This document shows, piece by piece, positions 35,918 to 45,752 of a stretch of 64,000 bases of DNA. Source of the DNA: an uncultured Tateyamaria sp. (GTDB lineage: Bacteria > Pseudomonadota > Alphaproteobacteria > Rhodobacterales > Rhodobacteraceae); assembly GCF_947503415.1 (NCBI RefSeq), contig NZ_CANNDS010000001.1:310001-374000 (forward strand), in the 5' to 3' direction. Position numbers and translations under genes: made by a program. The notes under the pieces were generated by a model. The model worked only from the letters and a program-made list of their open reading frames with translations. It did no database searches and was not told the origin of the DNA. Numbering within the stretch: position 1 is the stretch's first letter; each line of letters begins with the position of its first letter.

Positions 35918-36625
35918 TCAGTCGAGCGTGTCGTAAAGTTGCCTGAGGTGATCTTCGAACTCAGTGCACATGATGATTTCCGTCGTACCGGGGTCGTAGA
36001 ACGCATTGGCCTCGCCGCAGTTTTCGACCCGCACGATCAGCGGCACTGGCAGTTCAAAGTCGTCGTTGAGCGCGGCCACTTCGGCGGCCATCACATCGGT
36101 GGTCAGAAGTGTGTTGCCGCCGTCCGCGAACACGAGAGTGTCCCCCTGCCCTGCAATGTCGTCAAAGGCCGGGCCCCAACTGTCGAGTGCCAATTCAAAC
36201 TCCTCCGGGCAGGTTTCGGCCCGCTCTTCGGGCAAGCCCAGATCGGTGGCAAAGCCCTCGCGCGCGTCTGGGTTTGCCCCATAGAACAGGCAGACGGTGT
36301 TGTAGAAACGCTGCTCGTCGGGACCATGCGTGTCCCAATACGGCACGTCGTTGACCGCAGCCTCCCCCAGAAACCCAAAGGCCGTGTCATAGGCGAGCGC
36401 TTGAGCGGCATCCTCGTCATAGAACCCGTCGATCAACAGGATCGAAGCGACATCCGCGGCATCTTCCTCCTGCCCGAACACCGGCAACTGCAGGATATCG
36501 ATCAGTGCGTGGCCCAGTTCGTGATAGAAGATGCCGAGCAAGTTGGCTTTGACAAACGCCTCGCGTTCTTCATCGGCCAGCACCGGCGAGGACAGCACCA
36601 AAAGTGGCAACAGATATCGTAACAT
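35918..36625 (-). CDS. DUF4344 putative metallopeptidase
   Basis: A 235-residue secreted protein with signal peptide MLRYLLPLLVLSSPVLA and a zinc-peptidase motif HELGH in FYHELGHALIDILQLPVFGQ (near residue 35), followed by EEDAADVAS, which could give the third ligand. This is the DUF4344 layout. Cysteines at three C-terminal positions may form disulfides. The substrate is unknown. GAGAGGACGTG upstream of the ATG at 36625 supports this start. It follows mch after 70 bp on the same strand, so co-transcription is possible. Confidence 0.87.
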   Translation of the reverse strand: MLRYLLPLLVLSSPVLADEEREAFVKANLLGIFYHELGHALIDILQLPVFGQEEDAADVASILLIDGFYDEDAAQALAYDTAFGFLGEAAVNDVPYWDTHGPDEQRFYNTVCLFYGANPDAREGFATDLGLPEERAETCPEEFELALDSWGPAFDDIAGQGDTLVFADGGNTLLTTDVMAAEVAALNDDFELPVPLIVRVENCGEANAFYDPGTTEIIMCTEFEDHLRQLYDTLD

Positions 36626-36695
36626 CACGTCCTCTCGCAGCATGCGGGATGGCGGGTGGGGCGTCGTCGTCAGACGCGCGTCACCCAAGCATCCC

Positions 36696-37727
36696 TTACA
36701 TCGGCATCAAGGCCCAGTAATCCAGATCAAGCAAGACGTCCGGCAAGTATTTGCCGTCCGCACCACGCAATTGAAACGGCTCACCACCCTTTGTCGCGAC
36801 CAACCGCAGCCGGATTGCACCAACGCCCGGGGCTGCGGTGTCTGCTTTATCCAATACCTCGGACCAGGCCCGCACAGTATCGCCCGACAGGCATGGGTTC
36901 GCATGCGCCCCCGCATTCAAACCCACCACCATCTGTGCGTTTGCCAGTCCGTTGAACGACAGTGCCCGCGCCATTGATATGACGTGCCCGCCATAGATCA
37001 GGCGCGTGCCATCGGGCCGAGCGGACGTGTCAAAATGTACTTTGGCCGTGTTCTGCCACAAGCGCGTGGCCATCATATGCTCGGCCTCTTCGACAGTGAC
37101 GCCATCCACATGATCGATCTGCTCACCGATTTCGTAGTCGCCCCAGCGGTGCGGCTCCCCAGCCAGATCAAAGTCGTAATTTTCGAAACTCAGCCCCTCG
37201 GGCACGGCCAGTGTCCCCGCGGGGACAACCTTGGCCAGTTCAGGCACAACCGTCTCGGGCGCAGGTGCATCAAGGTTTCCTTTGCGCACCATGACCCAGC
37301 GGACGTATTCCAGCACGTCTTGCCCCCGCTGGTTCCGCCCCGTGGTGCGCACATAGACAACACCCGTCTTGCCGTTCGAATTCTGCTTGACCCCGATGAC
37401 TTCCGATTGAGAGGTCAGCGTGTCGCCAGGCCACACGGGGTTCAGCCAGCGCCCTTCGGCATAACCAAGGTTTGCCACAGCGTTCAGCGACACGTCAGGC
37501 ACGGTTTTGCCAAAGACAGTGTGGAACGCGATCATGTCGTCCAGTGGTGATGCCGCCAGCCCGCACGCCTGCGCAAACATGTCCGAGGAATAGAGCGCAT
37601 GTCGCGCAGGATAGAGCGCGTGGTAGAGCGCCCGTTCCCCTGACCCGACCGTGCGCGGCACCGCATGGGTCAGCACGTCGCCCACGGCGTAGTCTTCGAA
37701 AAACCGGCCGGCGTTTGTCTTGGCCAT
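36696..37727 (-). CDS. mch: mesaconyl-C1-CoA hydratase (beta-methylmalyl-CoA dehydratase)
   Basis: A 343-residue protein with two MaoC-type hotdog domains. The start MAKTNAGRFFEDYAVGDVL and the length agree with characterised Mch of Rhodobacter, which hydrates mesaconyl-C1-CoA to beta-methylmalyl-CoA in the ethylmalonyl-CoA pathway. Visible hydratase blocks are YHALYPARHALYSSDMFAQA in the first half and RLIYGGHVISMARALSFNGL in the second. It is translationally coupled (TGATG) to the DUF1737 gene and belongs to the mcl2-nnrU operon, which supports the assignment. Confidence 0.93.
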   Translation of the reverse strand: MAKTNAGRFFEDYAVGDVLTHAVPRTVGSGERALYHALYPARHALYSSDMFAQACGLAASPLDDMIAFHTVFGKTVPDVSLNAVANLGYAEGRWLNPVWPGDTLTSQSEVIGVKQNSNGKTGVVYVRTTGRNQRGQDVLEYVRWVMVRKGNLDAPAPETVVPELAKVVPAGTLAVPEGLSFENYDFDLAGEPHRWGDYEIGEQIDHVDGVTVEEAEHMMATRLWQNTAKVHFDTSARPDGTRLIYGGHVISMARALSFNGLANAQMVVGLNAGAHANPCLSGDTVRAWSEVLDKADTAAPGVGAIRLRLVATKGGEPFQLRGADGKYLPDVLLDLDYWALMPM

Positions 37728-37930
37728 CAGTGTTCCCCCAGTTTCGTGTCCGGGGTGTAGTCGCCCGGCACCTCTTTCACGACGGCCTGCCCGCAGCGCA
37801 TGAGACCCGCCGCGTGGTCCCACGTCTGGGTGGGCGAGCCGTGCAGCTCCCAGCCTGCGTTCAGCGCTGCGGTGACCTTGTGGCAAAAGGCAGACGTGTC
37901 CTCTTCGGACAGAAAACGGTAGAGTTTCAT
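37727..37930 (-). CDS. DUF1737 small protein
   Basis: A 67-residue soluble protein of the DUF1737 type: MKLYRFLSEEDTSAFCHKVT, then ALNAGWELHGSPTQTWD and the tail VVKEVPGDY. The fold is a small beta-alpha-beta unit and the function is unknown. The start MKLYRF was taken at 37930, because the longer frame reads through the end of nnrU. Its stop shares a base with the mch start, showing tight coupling, and it is 4 bp from the nnrU stop. Confidence 0.85.
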   Translation of the reverse strand: MKLYRFLSEEDTSAFCHKVTAALNAGWELHGSPTQTWDHAAGLMRCGQAVVKEVPGDYTPDTKLGEH

Positions 37931-37934
37931 GTGC

Positions 37935-38489
37935 TTACCCCGGGAACGGCCAGACACCCAGCCAGTTGTGGATCATGCCGATGATACCCAGCAGCACGAC
38001 GGAGCCGACAATGAACATGGCATCCTTGGCCAGTGTGCCTTCGGGGCCGCGCTGCCAGTCGGGCTCTGCCGTATTGATGATACGAGCCGTCATGACGGCC
38101 CAGACCAGCAACCCGCCAAACAGGACGATTGAGGCCAGATCGCCATTCACCAGAAGGTGCGCAATCGCCCAGAGGGAAAAGCCCGTCAGCATCGGGTGGC
38201 GCATGCCGGATACCAGCTTGCCCCGCTTGGGCGCCGGGCTGAGCAGGTAGATCGCAATAAGCATCAGCAGGTTGTTGATGTGGATCATGAAGGCGGGCGG
38301 GAACCAGACATTCACGAAGTCCGTCCCGCGATACCCAATGACCATCAGCACAATGGAAACCGCGATCCCGATTGCAACAGCCCCTTTGCCGCCGTCGCCC
38401 ATCGCCGCCCGGCGTTCCGGGGCCACCCGTTTGAACAGATGTGCGCCCCACCACAGGGCAACGCCCGCAATCAAAACAATCCAGTACAT
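37935..38489 (-). CDS. NnrU family membrane protein
   Basis: A 184-residue membrane protein with about five hydrophobic helices. It has the NnrU blocks WGAHLFKRVAPERRAAMGD near the N-terminus and GMRHPMLTGFSLWAIAHLLV in the middle (a motif shared with isoprenylcysteine methyltransferase-like proteins). NnrU was named from nitrite/nitric oxide reductase clusters, but many members, as here, are found without denitrification genes. The role is unclear. It lies 3 bp after the mcl2 stop, clearly within the operon. Confidence 0.9.
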   Translation of the reverse strand: MYWIVLIAGVALWWGAHLFKRVAPERRAAMGDGGKGAVAIGIAVSIVLMVIGYRGTDFVNVWFPPAFMIHINNLLMLIAIYLLSPAPKRGKLVSGMRHPMLTGFSLWAIAHLLVNGDLASIVLFGGLLVWAVMTARIINTAEPDWQRGPEGTLAKDAMFIVGSVVLLGIIGMIHNWLGVWPFPG

Positions 38490-38492
38490 CGC

Positions 38493-39347
38493 TTATCCTT
38501 CCGCCATGGCCGCGATGGCATCGGCTTTGGCCAATGTCTCGCGCGCGGTCACGATGTGCAGATTTTCGACGATCCGTCCATCGACAACCGCAACCCCTTG
38601 GCCCGAAGCCTCTACCTCTTCAAAAGCCGCGATCTGGCGGCGCGCGAGGTCGATGTCCGCATCCGACGGCGAGAAGGCCGCATTGGCAATGTCGATCTGG
38701 GCCGGGTGGATCAGGGTTTTGCCATCAAAGCCCATATCGCGGCCCTGATCACATTCGACTTTCAGCCCGTCATCGTCCTTGAATGCATTATAGACGCCAT
38801 CGACGATGGCGCAGCTATGCGCCTTGGCCGCCAGCAGGCACAGGCCCAGACCGGTTTGCAACGGCAGGCGGTCGGGGCGGAAGCGGGTCTGTAGTTCCTT
38901 GGCCAGATCGTTGGTGCCCATGATCATGCCTTGCAACAGCGTGTGTGCGGCAATGGCGGGTGCGTTGATCATGCCAAGCGGGGTTTCCATCATCGCCCAC
39001 AAGGGTGTGTCACCTGTGATCGCGGCCAGTGCATCAAGATCGGCAGGCGATGACACCTTGGGCAGCAGGATCGCGTCCGCACCCATGTCGCTGGCTGCTT
39101 TTGCATCGTCACGCCCCCATGCAGTGTCAAAGCCGTTGATGCGTACGATTTTCAACCGTGCGCCGTAGCCGCCCTGCGCCAGCGCATCGGCCAAGGTCGC
39201 GCGTGCGCTTTCCTTTTCGTCCAGTGACACCGCGTCTTCGAGGTCGAATATGATCGCATCCACCGGCAGACCGCGTGCCTTGTCCAGCGCCCGGGGCTTG
39301 GAACCGGGGATGTACAGAACAGAACGGAGGGGACGGTTGAGGGCCAT
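38493..39347 (-). CDS. mcl2: (3S)-malyl-CoA thioesterase (Mcl2, CitE-like)
   Basis: A 284-residue protein of the HpcH/HpaI-CitE superfamily. RSVLYIPGSKPRALDKARGL, IIFDLEDAV (metal-binding Asp/Glu), LWAMMETPLGM and GFDGKTLIHPAQ are all visible. It is closest to the shorter Mcl2-type thioesterases, which hydrolyse (3S)-malyl-CoA to malate and CoA in the ethylmalonyl-CoA pathway, and shares the C-terminal VENLHIVTARETLAKA with them. Mcl1 lyases are longer and have a different N-terminus. The ATG at 39347 was chosen for its family-like start. It leads an operon with nnrU, DUF1737 and mch. Confidence 0.9.
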   Translation of the reverse strand: MALNRPLRSVLYIPGSKPRALDKARGLPVDAIIFDLEDAVSLDEKESARATLADALAQGGYGARLKIVRINGFDTAWGRDDAKAASDMGADAILLPKVSSPADLDALAAITGDTPLWAMMETPLGMINAPAIAAHTLLQGMIMGTNDLAKELQTRFRPDRLPLQTGLGLCLLAAKAHSCAIVDGVYNAFKDDDGLKVECDQGRDMGFDGKTLIHPAQIDIANAAFSPSDADIDLARRQIAAFEEVEASGQGVAVVDGRIVENLHIVTARETLAKADAIAAMAEG

Positions 39348-39701
39348 GGCGTGCGATCCTTGCAAGTCATAAAGTTGCGCGGAAAGGGGCATTTTTTGCC
39401 AGATAGTTCAAGCAGTAATCTTCTGCATTGCAGAAAAATCCTTGGGCGAGACGTCGGCAATTATGCCGTTGCTTCAAATTGCAGATACCTGCGCGCGCTG
39501 CGTTAACCATTATTCAAACCTCGAACCGCAGTCTGTGCTCAATCCGATTGCTCTGGGAGGGCCGTTTCGGCAGGGCCGCCGAACACTTCACGGAGTGAGC
39601 GATTGGAGCAGATGTGAACCGGGGCTGCCCGGTCATCGCCGGAGTTCCGGTTGGGCCAGATGACCAGTGGTGACGCCTTCCTTTGTGAAAGGCTGAACGT
39701 G
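39348..39701. other. 354-bp intergenic region with TTCTGCA palindrome
   Basis: The divergent region between mcl2 and the small exported protein gene holds a perfect inverted repeat, TTCTGCA-T-TGCAGAA, at 39421-39435, 74 bp upstream of mcl2. It may be a regulator site for the mcl2 operon. No convincing core promoter or additional gene was found in the rest. Confidence 0.5.
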
Positions 39702-40019
39702 ATGACACGGATGATGAATGTGATGACAGCAGGTGTTCTGGCGCTTGCGGCGATGACCAATGCAGCGCAGGCGCAACAGGCCCGCAATTGTGGACCCCGC
39801 GATATCGTGGTGAACCGGCTGGCAGAAGGGTATGGTGAAACGCGTCAATCGATGGGTCTTGGGGCCAACAATTCGGTGATCGAGGTGTTTGCGTCCGATG
39901 ACAGCGGGACATGGACCATCACCGTGACCACCCCCAACGGATTGACCTGCCTCGTTGCAAGCGGTCAGGCCTATGAAACCCTGGCCGAAGCGCTTCCCGC
40001 CAAGGGCAGCGATGCCTGA
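39702..40019 (+). CDS. small exported protein of unknown function
   Basis: A 105-residue secreted protein. A Sec signal (MTRMMNVMTAGVLALAAMTNAAQA) is followed by a mature domain with CGPRDIVVNRLAEGYGETRQ and TGTWTITVTTPNGLTC-like stretches and two cysteines, probably disulfide-bonded. I recall near-identical proteins across roseobacters, annotated as hypothetical. The start at 39702 is preceded by AAAGG. It stands alone and is followed by a set of hairpin elements, the second of which may act as its terminator. Confidence 0.82.
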   Translation: MTRMMNVMTAGVLALAAMTNAAQAQQARNCGPRDIVVNRLAEGYGETRQSMGLGANNSVIEVFASDDSGTWTITVTTPNGLTCLVASGQAYETLAEALPAKGSDA

Positions 40020-40026
40020 ACAGCGG

Positions 40027-40140
40027 GGCGGACGGCACGTCCGCCTTACTGCGCAATCGCAGACCTGTAAGGCGCACCTTGGTGCGCCTTTTCCTTTGCC
40101 TCGCCGAAAATCAGAATCGTAAGGCGGATCCTGATCCGCC
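40027..40140. repeat. cluster of three REP-like palindromes
   Basis: Three hairpins of a common style with TAAGG or CCTTA edges: GGCGGACG/CGTCCGCC (40027-40045), AAGGCGCACC/GGTGCGCCTT (40069-40090, followed by TTTTCC) and GGCGGATC/GATCCGCC (40123-40140). They fill the 127 bp between two convergent genes and may terminate both. Confidence 0.6.
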
Positions 40141-40146
40141 CAACCG

Positions 40147-40581
40147 CTACCGCACAGGCGCACGTCGGATCGTCATTCCCCATTTCTCATCCGCGCCAAA
40201 TCCGAGCTTTTCATAAAAGCCGCGTGCCTTGGCAGTTCGCCCCGTCATGAGCATGATTTTGTAGCATCCGGCCGCCCAAGCCGCATCAATAACGGCCTGC
40301 ATCACGGCGCGGCCATGCCCTTTGCCCCGATGATTGGAATGGGTCACGACATTTTCGATCAACGCATAGGAACGCCCGCCCTGCGTCATGTTGGGCAAGA
40401 TGTGCAGCGTCGCCATCGCCATCAATGAATCTTCTTCGAAGGCGCCGATCACACACGTGCCCCGATGATCCAGAAGCGCTGCGAACGCTGGGCTTGGTGC
40501 AAGCGCTTGGTCCCCGACCAAGTGCTGGTACAGCACCAACGCTGCATCCGTGTCTTCTGTGCTCAACGCGCGCGCTGTCAT
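40147..40581 (-). CDS. GNAT family N-acetyltransferase
   Basis: A 144-residue GNAT enzyme. The acetyl-CoA loop is seen in VVTHSNHRGKGHGRAVMQAV (the R-G-K-G-H-G pattern at about residues 83-88), followed by AAGCYKIMLMTGRTAKARGF and YEKLGF, typical of the fold. The substrate is unknown. The ATG overlaps the stop of the preceding TauE/SafE gene by four bases (ATGA), indicating a two-gene operon. The longer frame extending into the exporter gene is out of phase with that gene and is not used. Confidence 0.88.
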   Translation of the reverse strand: MTARALSTEDTDAALVLYQHLVGDQALAPSPAFAALLDHRGTCVIGAFEEDSLMAMATLHILPNMTQGGRSYALIENVVTHSNHRGKGHGRAVMQAVIDAAWAAGCYKIMLMTGRTAKARGFYEKLGFGADEKWGMTIRRAPVR

Positions 40582-41330
40582 GTCAGACCATCCCAGATCA
40601 ACTTGGTGCCGGTCAGGATCAGCATCACGTAGGTCAGCATGAAAAAGGCACGTTCCGGCACCAGATGATGCGCGCGAACGCCCAACCATGCCCCCAGCAG
40701 TGCAAACGGTGCGAGAGCCAGATTGGCCCACGCCGTTTGAACCGTGAACATGCCCAAAAAGGCATACGGCACGAACTTGAAAATGTTGATGGCAGTAAAA
40801 ATCAGGACCGTGTTGGCCTGATATTCGGTCTTCGACGGGCGCAGAGACAACAGATACACCGCCGCCGGAGGACCGCCCGCATGGCTGACGAAACTGGTGA
40901 ACCCAGCGACGGTTCCGGTGACTGCCCCGACCCATGCAGGCAACGCGCGCGATGCAGTGCGAATCCAACCTTGGCTCCGACCGACCTGCCAAAACACAAA
41001 TCCAATTGAAATGACCCCGATCAGGATCCGGAACACATCCGGTTCAGTGCGCGAGAACAGCAGGGCACCCAGCGCCACTCCCGGCAATCCTCCGAGGATC
41101 ATCAGCGTGGACACCCGCCAGTTCCACTTGCCCCAATAGGGTTTCAGGGTGGCCGCATCGATCAGCATGAGCAGGGGCAACACCACGCCGAGCGCCATGC
41201 CCGGCTCGATCACCAGCGCCAGAATCGACGCTGACGCAAAAGATGCGCCAGACCCGAACCCGCCCTTGGAAATCCCCGCAAAAACCACGGCAGGAGCTGC
41301 AATGGCAAAAAACCACAGATCAAGGTCCAC
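40578..41330 (-). CDS. TauE/SafE family exporter (second copy)
   Basis: A 250-residue membrane protein with eight hydrophobic segments. It has the family motif VFAGISKGGFGSGASFASAS near the N-terminus and GFTSFVSHAGGPPAAVYLLS in the middle, similar to YfcA-type permeases. It is distinct from the homologue at 14.4 kb. The substrate is unknown, probably a small organic anion or sulfonate. A GTG start at 41330 with GAAGGGTCGG upstream was preferred over the longer ATG frame, whose first 33 residues are not hydrophobic. Confidence 0.87.
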   Translation of the reverse strand: MDLDLWFFAIAAPAVVFAGISKGGFGSGASFASASILALVIEPGMALGVVLPLLMLIDAATLKPYWGKWNWRVSTLMILGGLPGVALGALLFSRTEPDVFRILIGVISIGFVFWQVGRSQGWIRTASRALPAWVGAVTGTVAGFTSFVSHAGGPPAAVYLLSLRPSKTEYQANTVLIFTAINIFKFVPYAFLGMFTVQTAWANLALAPFALLGAWLGVRAHHLVPERAFFMLTYVMLILTGTKLIWDGLT

Positions 41331-41457
41331 TTGGGTCCGACCCTTCGAAAAACAGTGCTGTTGCGAACCTTTAGCGCGCAAATATGATAGACGCCAGCGC
41401 GCGGCATTCGCTACGCTGCAGTGCGGCACCCTTGCGCGACGGCCTATCTCGCGCTAG

Positions 41458-42462
<1,005 letters not shown>

Positions 42463-42484
42463 TTTGCGCGACACTCATTTTAAG

Positions 42485-42514
42485 GGCCGGATGCCGTCGC
42501 ATCCGGCCTTTTTT
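42485..42514 (+). terminator. rho-independent terminator of mdh
   Basis: GGCCGGATGC (42485-42494), loop CGTC, GCATCCGGCC (42499-42508) and a run of six T residues form a textbook intrinsic terminator 22 bp after the mdh stop. Confidence 0.92.
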
Positions 42515-42531
42515 ATGTTTATATGGTTCAC

Positions 42532-43341
42532 ATGCCCCAGTCGCGCCCCATCGAACGTAAACTGACCACGATCCTCTCGGCGGACGCGGCCAATTACTCA
42601 GGCCGGATGAGCCGCGATGAAGATGGGACGGTGCGCGCGCTGCGCGCCAGTCGTGAAGTGATTGATGCCGCTATCGCTGAGTGCGGTGGACGGATCGCCA
42701 ACACGTCCGGCGACGGGCTCATCGCCGATTTTCCTTCTGTTGTGGGGGCCGTCAGATGCGCCGTCGACGTCCAGCGCATCTTGAACACGCGCCCGGACCT
42801 TTTGCCCTTCCGGTTGGGCATTCATCTGGGCGACGTGATCATCGAGGGCACGGATTTGCTGGGCGACGGGGTAAATCTGGCGGCGCGTCTGCAGGAAATG
42901 GCGGATGTGGGCGGCATTCTTATTTCGCAGCATGTCTATGACCATACCCATGGAAAGCTCGGTCCGGTCGAATTGCGCCCGCTTGGCCCCGCCACACCAA
43001 AGCATCTGGTGGAAGAGGTGGGCGTCTATGCCGTCGTGGCCGAAGGGGTCAGCGCACCGCGCCATCTGGACAATCTGGGACCCAAGGTTTCTCGCGCTGA
43101 TCCGCCACCAGTCATACCGGAGGAAACTGTTACTCCGCCCGAAACCGATGATCCGACACGCGCAAAATTCAAGACGGACCGCAACCGTATTCTCGGTGCA
43201 ATAGGCGCCATCACACTGGTCGAAATCGCGGTTGACCTGCCCTTTTTCGTCACCGTTCTGCCAACCGGCGCCCTCGCCTATGTCCTGTTCGTGAAGTGGC
43301 GGGCGTTCAAGGCATACGACCGGGAAACGTCTACAAGCTAG
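42532..43341 (+). CDS. class III adenylate/guanylate cyclase with C-terminal membrane helices
   Basis: A 269-residue protein. The N-terminal nucleotide cyclase catalytic domain has LTTILSADAANYSGRMSRDE (first metal Asp), NTSGDGLIADF (second metal-binding loop) and FRLGIHLGDVIIEGTDLLGDGVNLAARLQ (residues about 93-120, only partly quoted elsewhere). A proline- and acid-rich linker leads to two hydrophobic segments near residues 222-258, so catalysis is cytoplasmic and the C-terminus membrane-bound, the reverse of most receptor cyclases. The start could be ATG 42523 or 42532; neither has a clear ribosome-binding site. It is convergent with the glycosyltransferase gene, with a 4-bp overlap. Confidence 0.88.
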   Translation: MPQSRPIERKLTTILSADAANYSGRMSRDEDGTVRALRASREVIDAAIAECGGRIANTSGDGLIADFPSVVGAVRCAVDVQRILNTRPDLLPFRLGIHLGDVIIEGTDLLGDGVNLAARLQEMADVGGILISQHVYDHTHGKLGPVELRPLGPATPKHLVEEVGVYAVVAEGVSAPRHLDNLGPKVSRADPPPVIPEETVTPPETDDPTRAKFKTDRNRILGAIGAITLVEIAVDLPFFVTVLPTGALAYVLFVKWRAFKAYDRETSTS

Positions 43342-44378
43342 ATGTCTGCAAGAAGGCTCTTGAGCCTCGGGTTGCGGTGAAGAAGTTCGGCGTCAAACGC
43401 ATCGACGGACAGGTCGGGACAGTCCGCCCCCAGCACGCACGCAGGATCGAACGCGATCGTCTCAAGCAATCCGAACTGTTCGAGCTGCGATTGTCGCTGT
43501 GCCGTTGCTGCAAACATAGTGCGGTGGGCGTTGCGCATGCTCTGCACATCCGTACAGCGTTCTTGCATCCAAGCGATCTGTGCTGCGCGATGCCGTTGCA
43601 GGATCGCTGATTGCACCGCCTCAGGGTTCTGAAGGTAGCGCAGGCATTTCGCCGCCCAATGCAATGGCGTCAGCCCGTCGAAATGCAGCAACCGCGCAGT
43701 GGATGAGATGCGCCTGGCCACACGTCTTTGGCGACCTTCGGACCCGGTGCGTGTCGCATTATGCACCCCCAGCCGCAGGCCAGCGCCCACGCGGACACCG
43801 CTCTTGCCTGCCCCGTGCGAGTATTGGCCTCGTTTCATGAAACGCTCGAATGGCCCAAATGCCGCTTCGGTTTCATTCGTTTGCAGGTCAGACGTGGCGC
43901 GGAATGGACCGTCAAAAAGAGATACCCGGTCGCCCTCCGGGAACATCCGCTCAAGCACCGGCAGATTCAACTCCGTGCGCGGATCGTCGTGCGCTGCCAG
44001 TTCCGCCTTAAGGTCGCCGTCCTGCCAAATGAACTCATCCGCATCGATGTGAAACAACCAATCAAGGCCACATTGATTCTGGGCCCGGTTGGCATTGATG
44101 ACCTGTCGCCGCATCTGTGATGCCGGGCGACCATGGTTTGGCCGCCGCGCCTGCCAGTAGGCATCGTCACACCACTGCACCGTGCAGCCCGGGATGGCCG
44201 CCAACCGCGTACCAGCCCGGTCATCCGGATCGTCCAGAAAGACGAAAACTGCACTTGCCCCGGTCGCCAAGTGCCATCGCACATTACACTCGACCAGTGC
44301 CGTTGGTTCGTTTGCTGTGAGTACGATTCCCCAAACCATGTCATTTTTGTCATGTTTTACAGGAAATTGCGGTTTCAT
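43338..44378 (-). CDS. glycosyltransferase family 2/92-like protein
   Basis: A 346-residue protein with a GT-A type N-terminal domain. It begins [20 protein letters not shown] around residue 14, has [13 protein letters not shown], and carries the metal-binding DxD in [13 protein letters not shown]. This pattern is found in Glyco_tranf_2_4 / family 92-like enzymes acting on surface glycans. The rest is helical with no further motif. The start at 44378 (MKPQFPV) was preferred over 44438, because the longer version would overlap the GTGATCAC sites and has an atypical N-terminus. It is divergent from sucC. Confidence 0.82.
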   Translation of the reverse strand: MKPQFPVKHDKNDMVWGIVLTANEPTALVECNVRWHLATGASAVFVFLDDPDDRAGTRLAAIPGCTVQWCDDAYWQARRPNHGRPASQMRRQVINANRAQNQCGLDWLFHIDADEFIWQDGDLKAELAAHDDPRTELNLPVLERMFPEGDRVSLFDGPFRATSDLQTNETEAAFGPFERFMKRGQYSHGAGKSGVRVGAGLRLGVHNATRTGSEGRQRRVARRISSTARLLHFDGLTPLHWAAKCLRYLQNPEAVQSAILQRHRAAQIAWMQERCTDVQSMRNAHRTMFAATAQRQSQLEQFGLLETIAFDPACVLGADCPDLSVDAFDAELLHRNPRLKSLLADI

Positions 44379-44409
44379 TCGGCTGATTCTCTTTTCACCA
44401 AAAATTTTT

Positions 44410-44438
44410 GTGATCACACGATTAAATGCAGTGATCAC
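44410..44438 (+). promoter_or_regulatory. paired GTGATCAC sites upstream of sucC
   Basis: GTGATCAC occurs at 44410-44417 and 44431-44438, again 21 bp apart. The nearer copy ends 116 bp before the sucC start, almost exactly the distance seen at sdhC. The first copy extends to TGTGATCACA, the same as one of the sdhC copies. Confidence 0.62.
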
Positions 44439-44553
44439 AAATGTCGGATTTCCGCCACCAAAACCCCCACTGCGACATATTTTCCGTTTACGCCTCGTTC
44501 AGTCTTGTTCGTATAGGCCCAACGTTGACGTATCTATACGGGATCAAACCGCC

Positions 44554-45747
44554 ATGAACATCCATGAATACCAGGCCAAAGCCCTTCTGCGCAGCTACGG
44601 GGCCCCGGTCTCGGACGGGCGCGTTGTCCTGCGTGCTGAGGAAGCAAAGACAGCCGCAGGCGCACTTGACGGGCCTCTGTGGGTGGTCAAGGCGCAGATC
44701 CACGCCGGTGGTCGCGGCAAGGGCAGCTTCAAGGAAGCAGATGCAGGCGACAAGGGCGGCGTGCGTCTGACCAAGTCGGTGGAAGAAGCCGCCGAAGAAG
44801 CAAAGAAGATGCTGGGCCGCACCCTTGTGACCCACCAGACAGGTCCCGCGGGCAAGCAAGTGAACCGCATCTACATCGAAGACGGCTCTGGCATCGAAAC
44901 AGAAATGTATCTGGCCCTCCTCGTTGATCGCGTGACCAGCCGCGTCAGCTTCGTTTGCTCGACCGAGGGCGGCATGGACATCGAAGAGGTGGCCGCCGAA
45001 ACCCCCGAAAAGATCCTAAGCTTCAGCGTTGATCCAGCCACGGGCTATCAGGCGTTTCATGGCCGCCGCATCGCCTTCATGCTGGGTCTGCAGGGCAAAC
45101 AGATCAAGCAATGCGTGGGCCTGATGGGTCTGCTCTACAAGGCGTTCATGGAAAAAGACATGGAGATGCTGGAGATCAACCCGCTGATCGTCACTGACGG
45201 CGGTGATCTGAAAGTGCTGGATGCCAAGGTCAGCTTTGACGGCAACGCCATCTACCGCCACACCGACATCAACGAATTGCGCGACGAGACCGAGGAAGAC
45301 CCCAAGGAACTCGCGGCCTCCAAATACGACCTCAACTACATCGCCCTCGACGGAGAGATTGGGTGCATGGTGAATGGTGCGGGTCTGGCCATGGCCACGA
45401 TGGACATCATCAAACTGTATGGCGCAGAGCCTGCCAACTTCCTCGATGTGGGCGGTGGTGCGACCAAGGAGAAAGTGACCGAGGCGTTCAAGATCATCAC
45501 ATCTGACCCCAACGTCAAAGGCATCCTCGTGAACATCTTTGGCGGCATCATGCGCTGTGACGTCATCGCAGAAGGCGTGGTGGCCGCGGTGAAAGAGGTT
45601 GGCCTGCAAGTGCCGCTGGTGGTTCGCCTCGAAGGCACGAATGTGCAGCAGGGCAAGGACATCATCAACAACTCCGGTCTGGACGTGATCGCAGCCGATG
45701 ATCTCAAAGACGGCGCGCAGAAAATCGTGAAAGCGGTCAAGGGCTGA
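44554..45747 (+). CDS. sucC: succinyl-CoA synthetase beta subunit
   Basis: A 397-residue ADP- or GDP-forming succinyl-CoA ligase beta chain starting [20 protein letters not shown], the canonical N-terminus. The ATP-grasp domain includes [19 protein letters not shown], and the C-terminal domain has [14 protein letters not shown]. It acts with SucD to convert succinyl-CoA to succinate with substrate-level phosphorylation. It is the first gene of the long TCA operon that includes sucD, sucA, sucB and lpdA. The long frame upstream was rejected because the ATG at 44554 matches the family start. Confidence 0.97.
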   Translation: MNIHEYQAKALLRSYGAPVSDGRVVLRAEEAKTAAGALDGPLWVVKAQIHAGGRGKGSFKEADAGDKGGVRLTKSVEEAAEEAKKMLGRTLVTHQTGPAGKQVNRIYIEDGSGIETEMYLALLVDRVTSRVSFVCSTEGGMDIEEVAAETPEKILSFSVDPATGYQAFHGRRIAFMLGLQGKQIKQCVGLMGLLYKAFMEKDMEMLEINPLIVTDGGDLKVLDAKVSFDGNAIYRHTDINELRDETEEDPKELAASKYDLNYIALDGEIGCMVNGAGLAMATMDIIKLYGAEPANFLDVGGGATKEKVTEAFKIITSDPNVKGILVNIFGGIMRCDVIAEGVVAAVKEVGLQVPLVVRLEGTNVQQGKDIINNSGLDVIAADDLKDGAQKIVKAVKG

Positions 45748-45752
45748 GTTTG

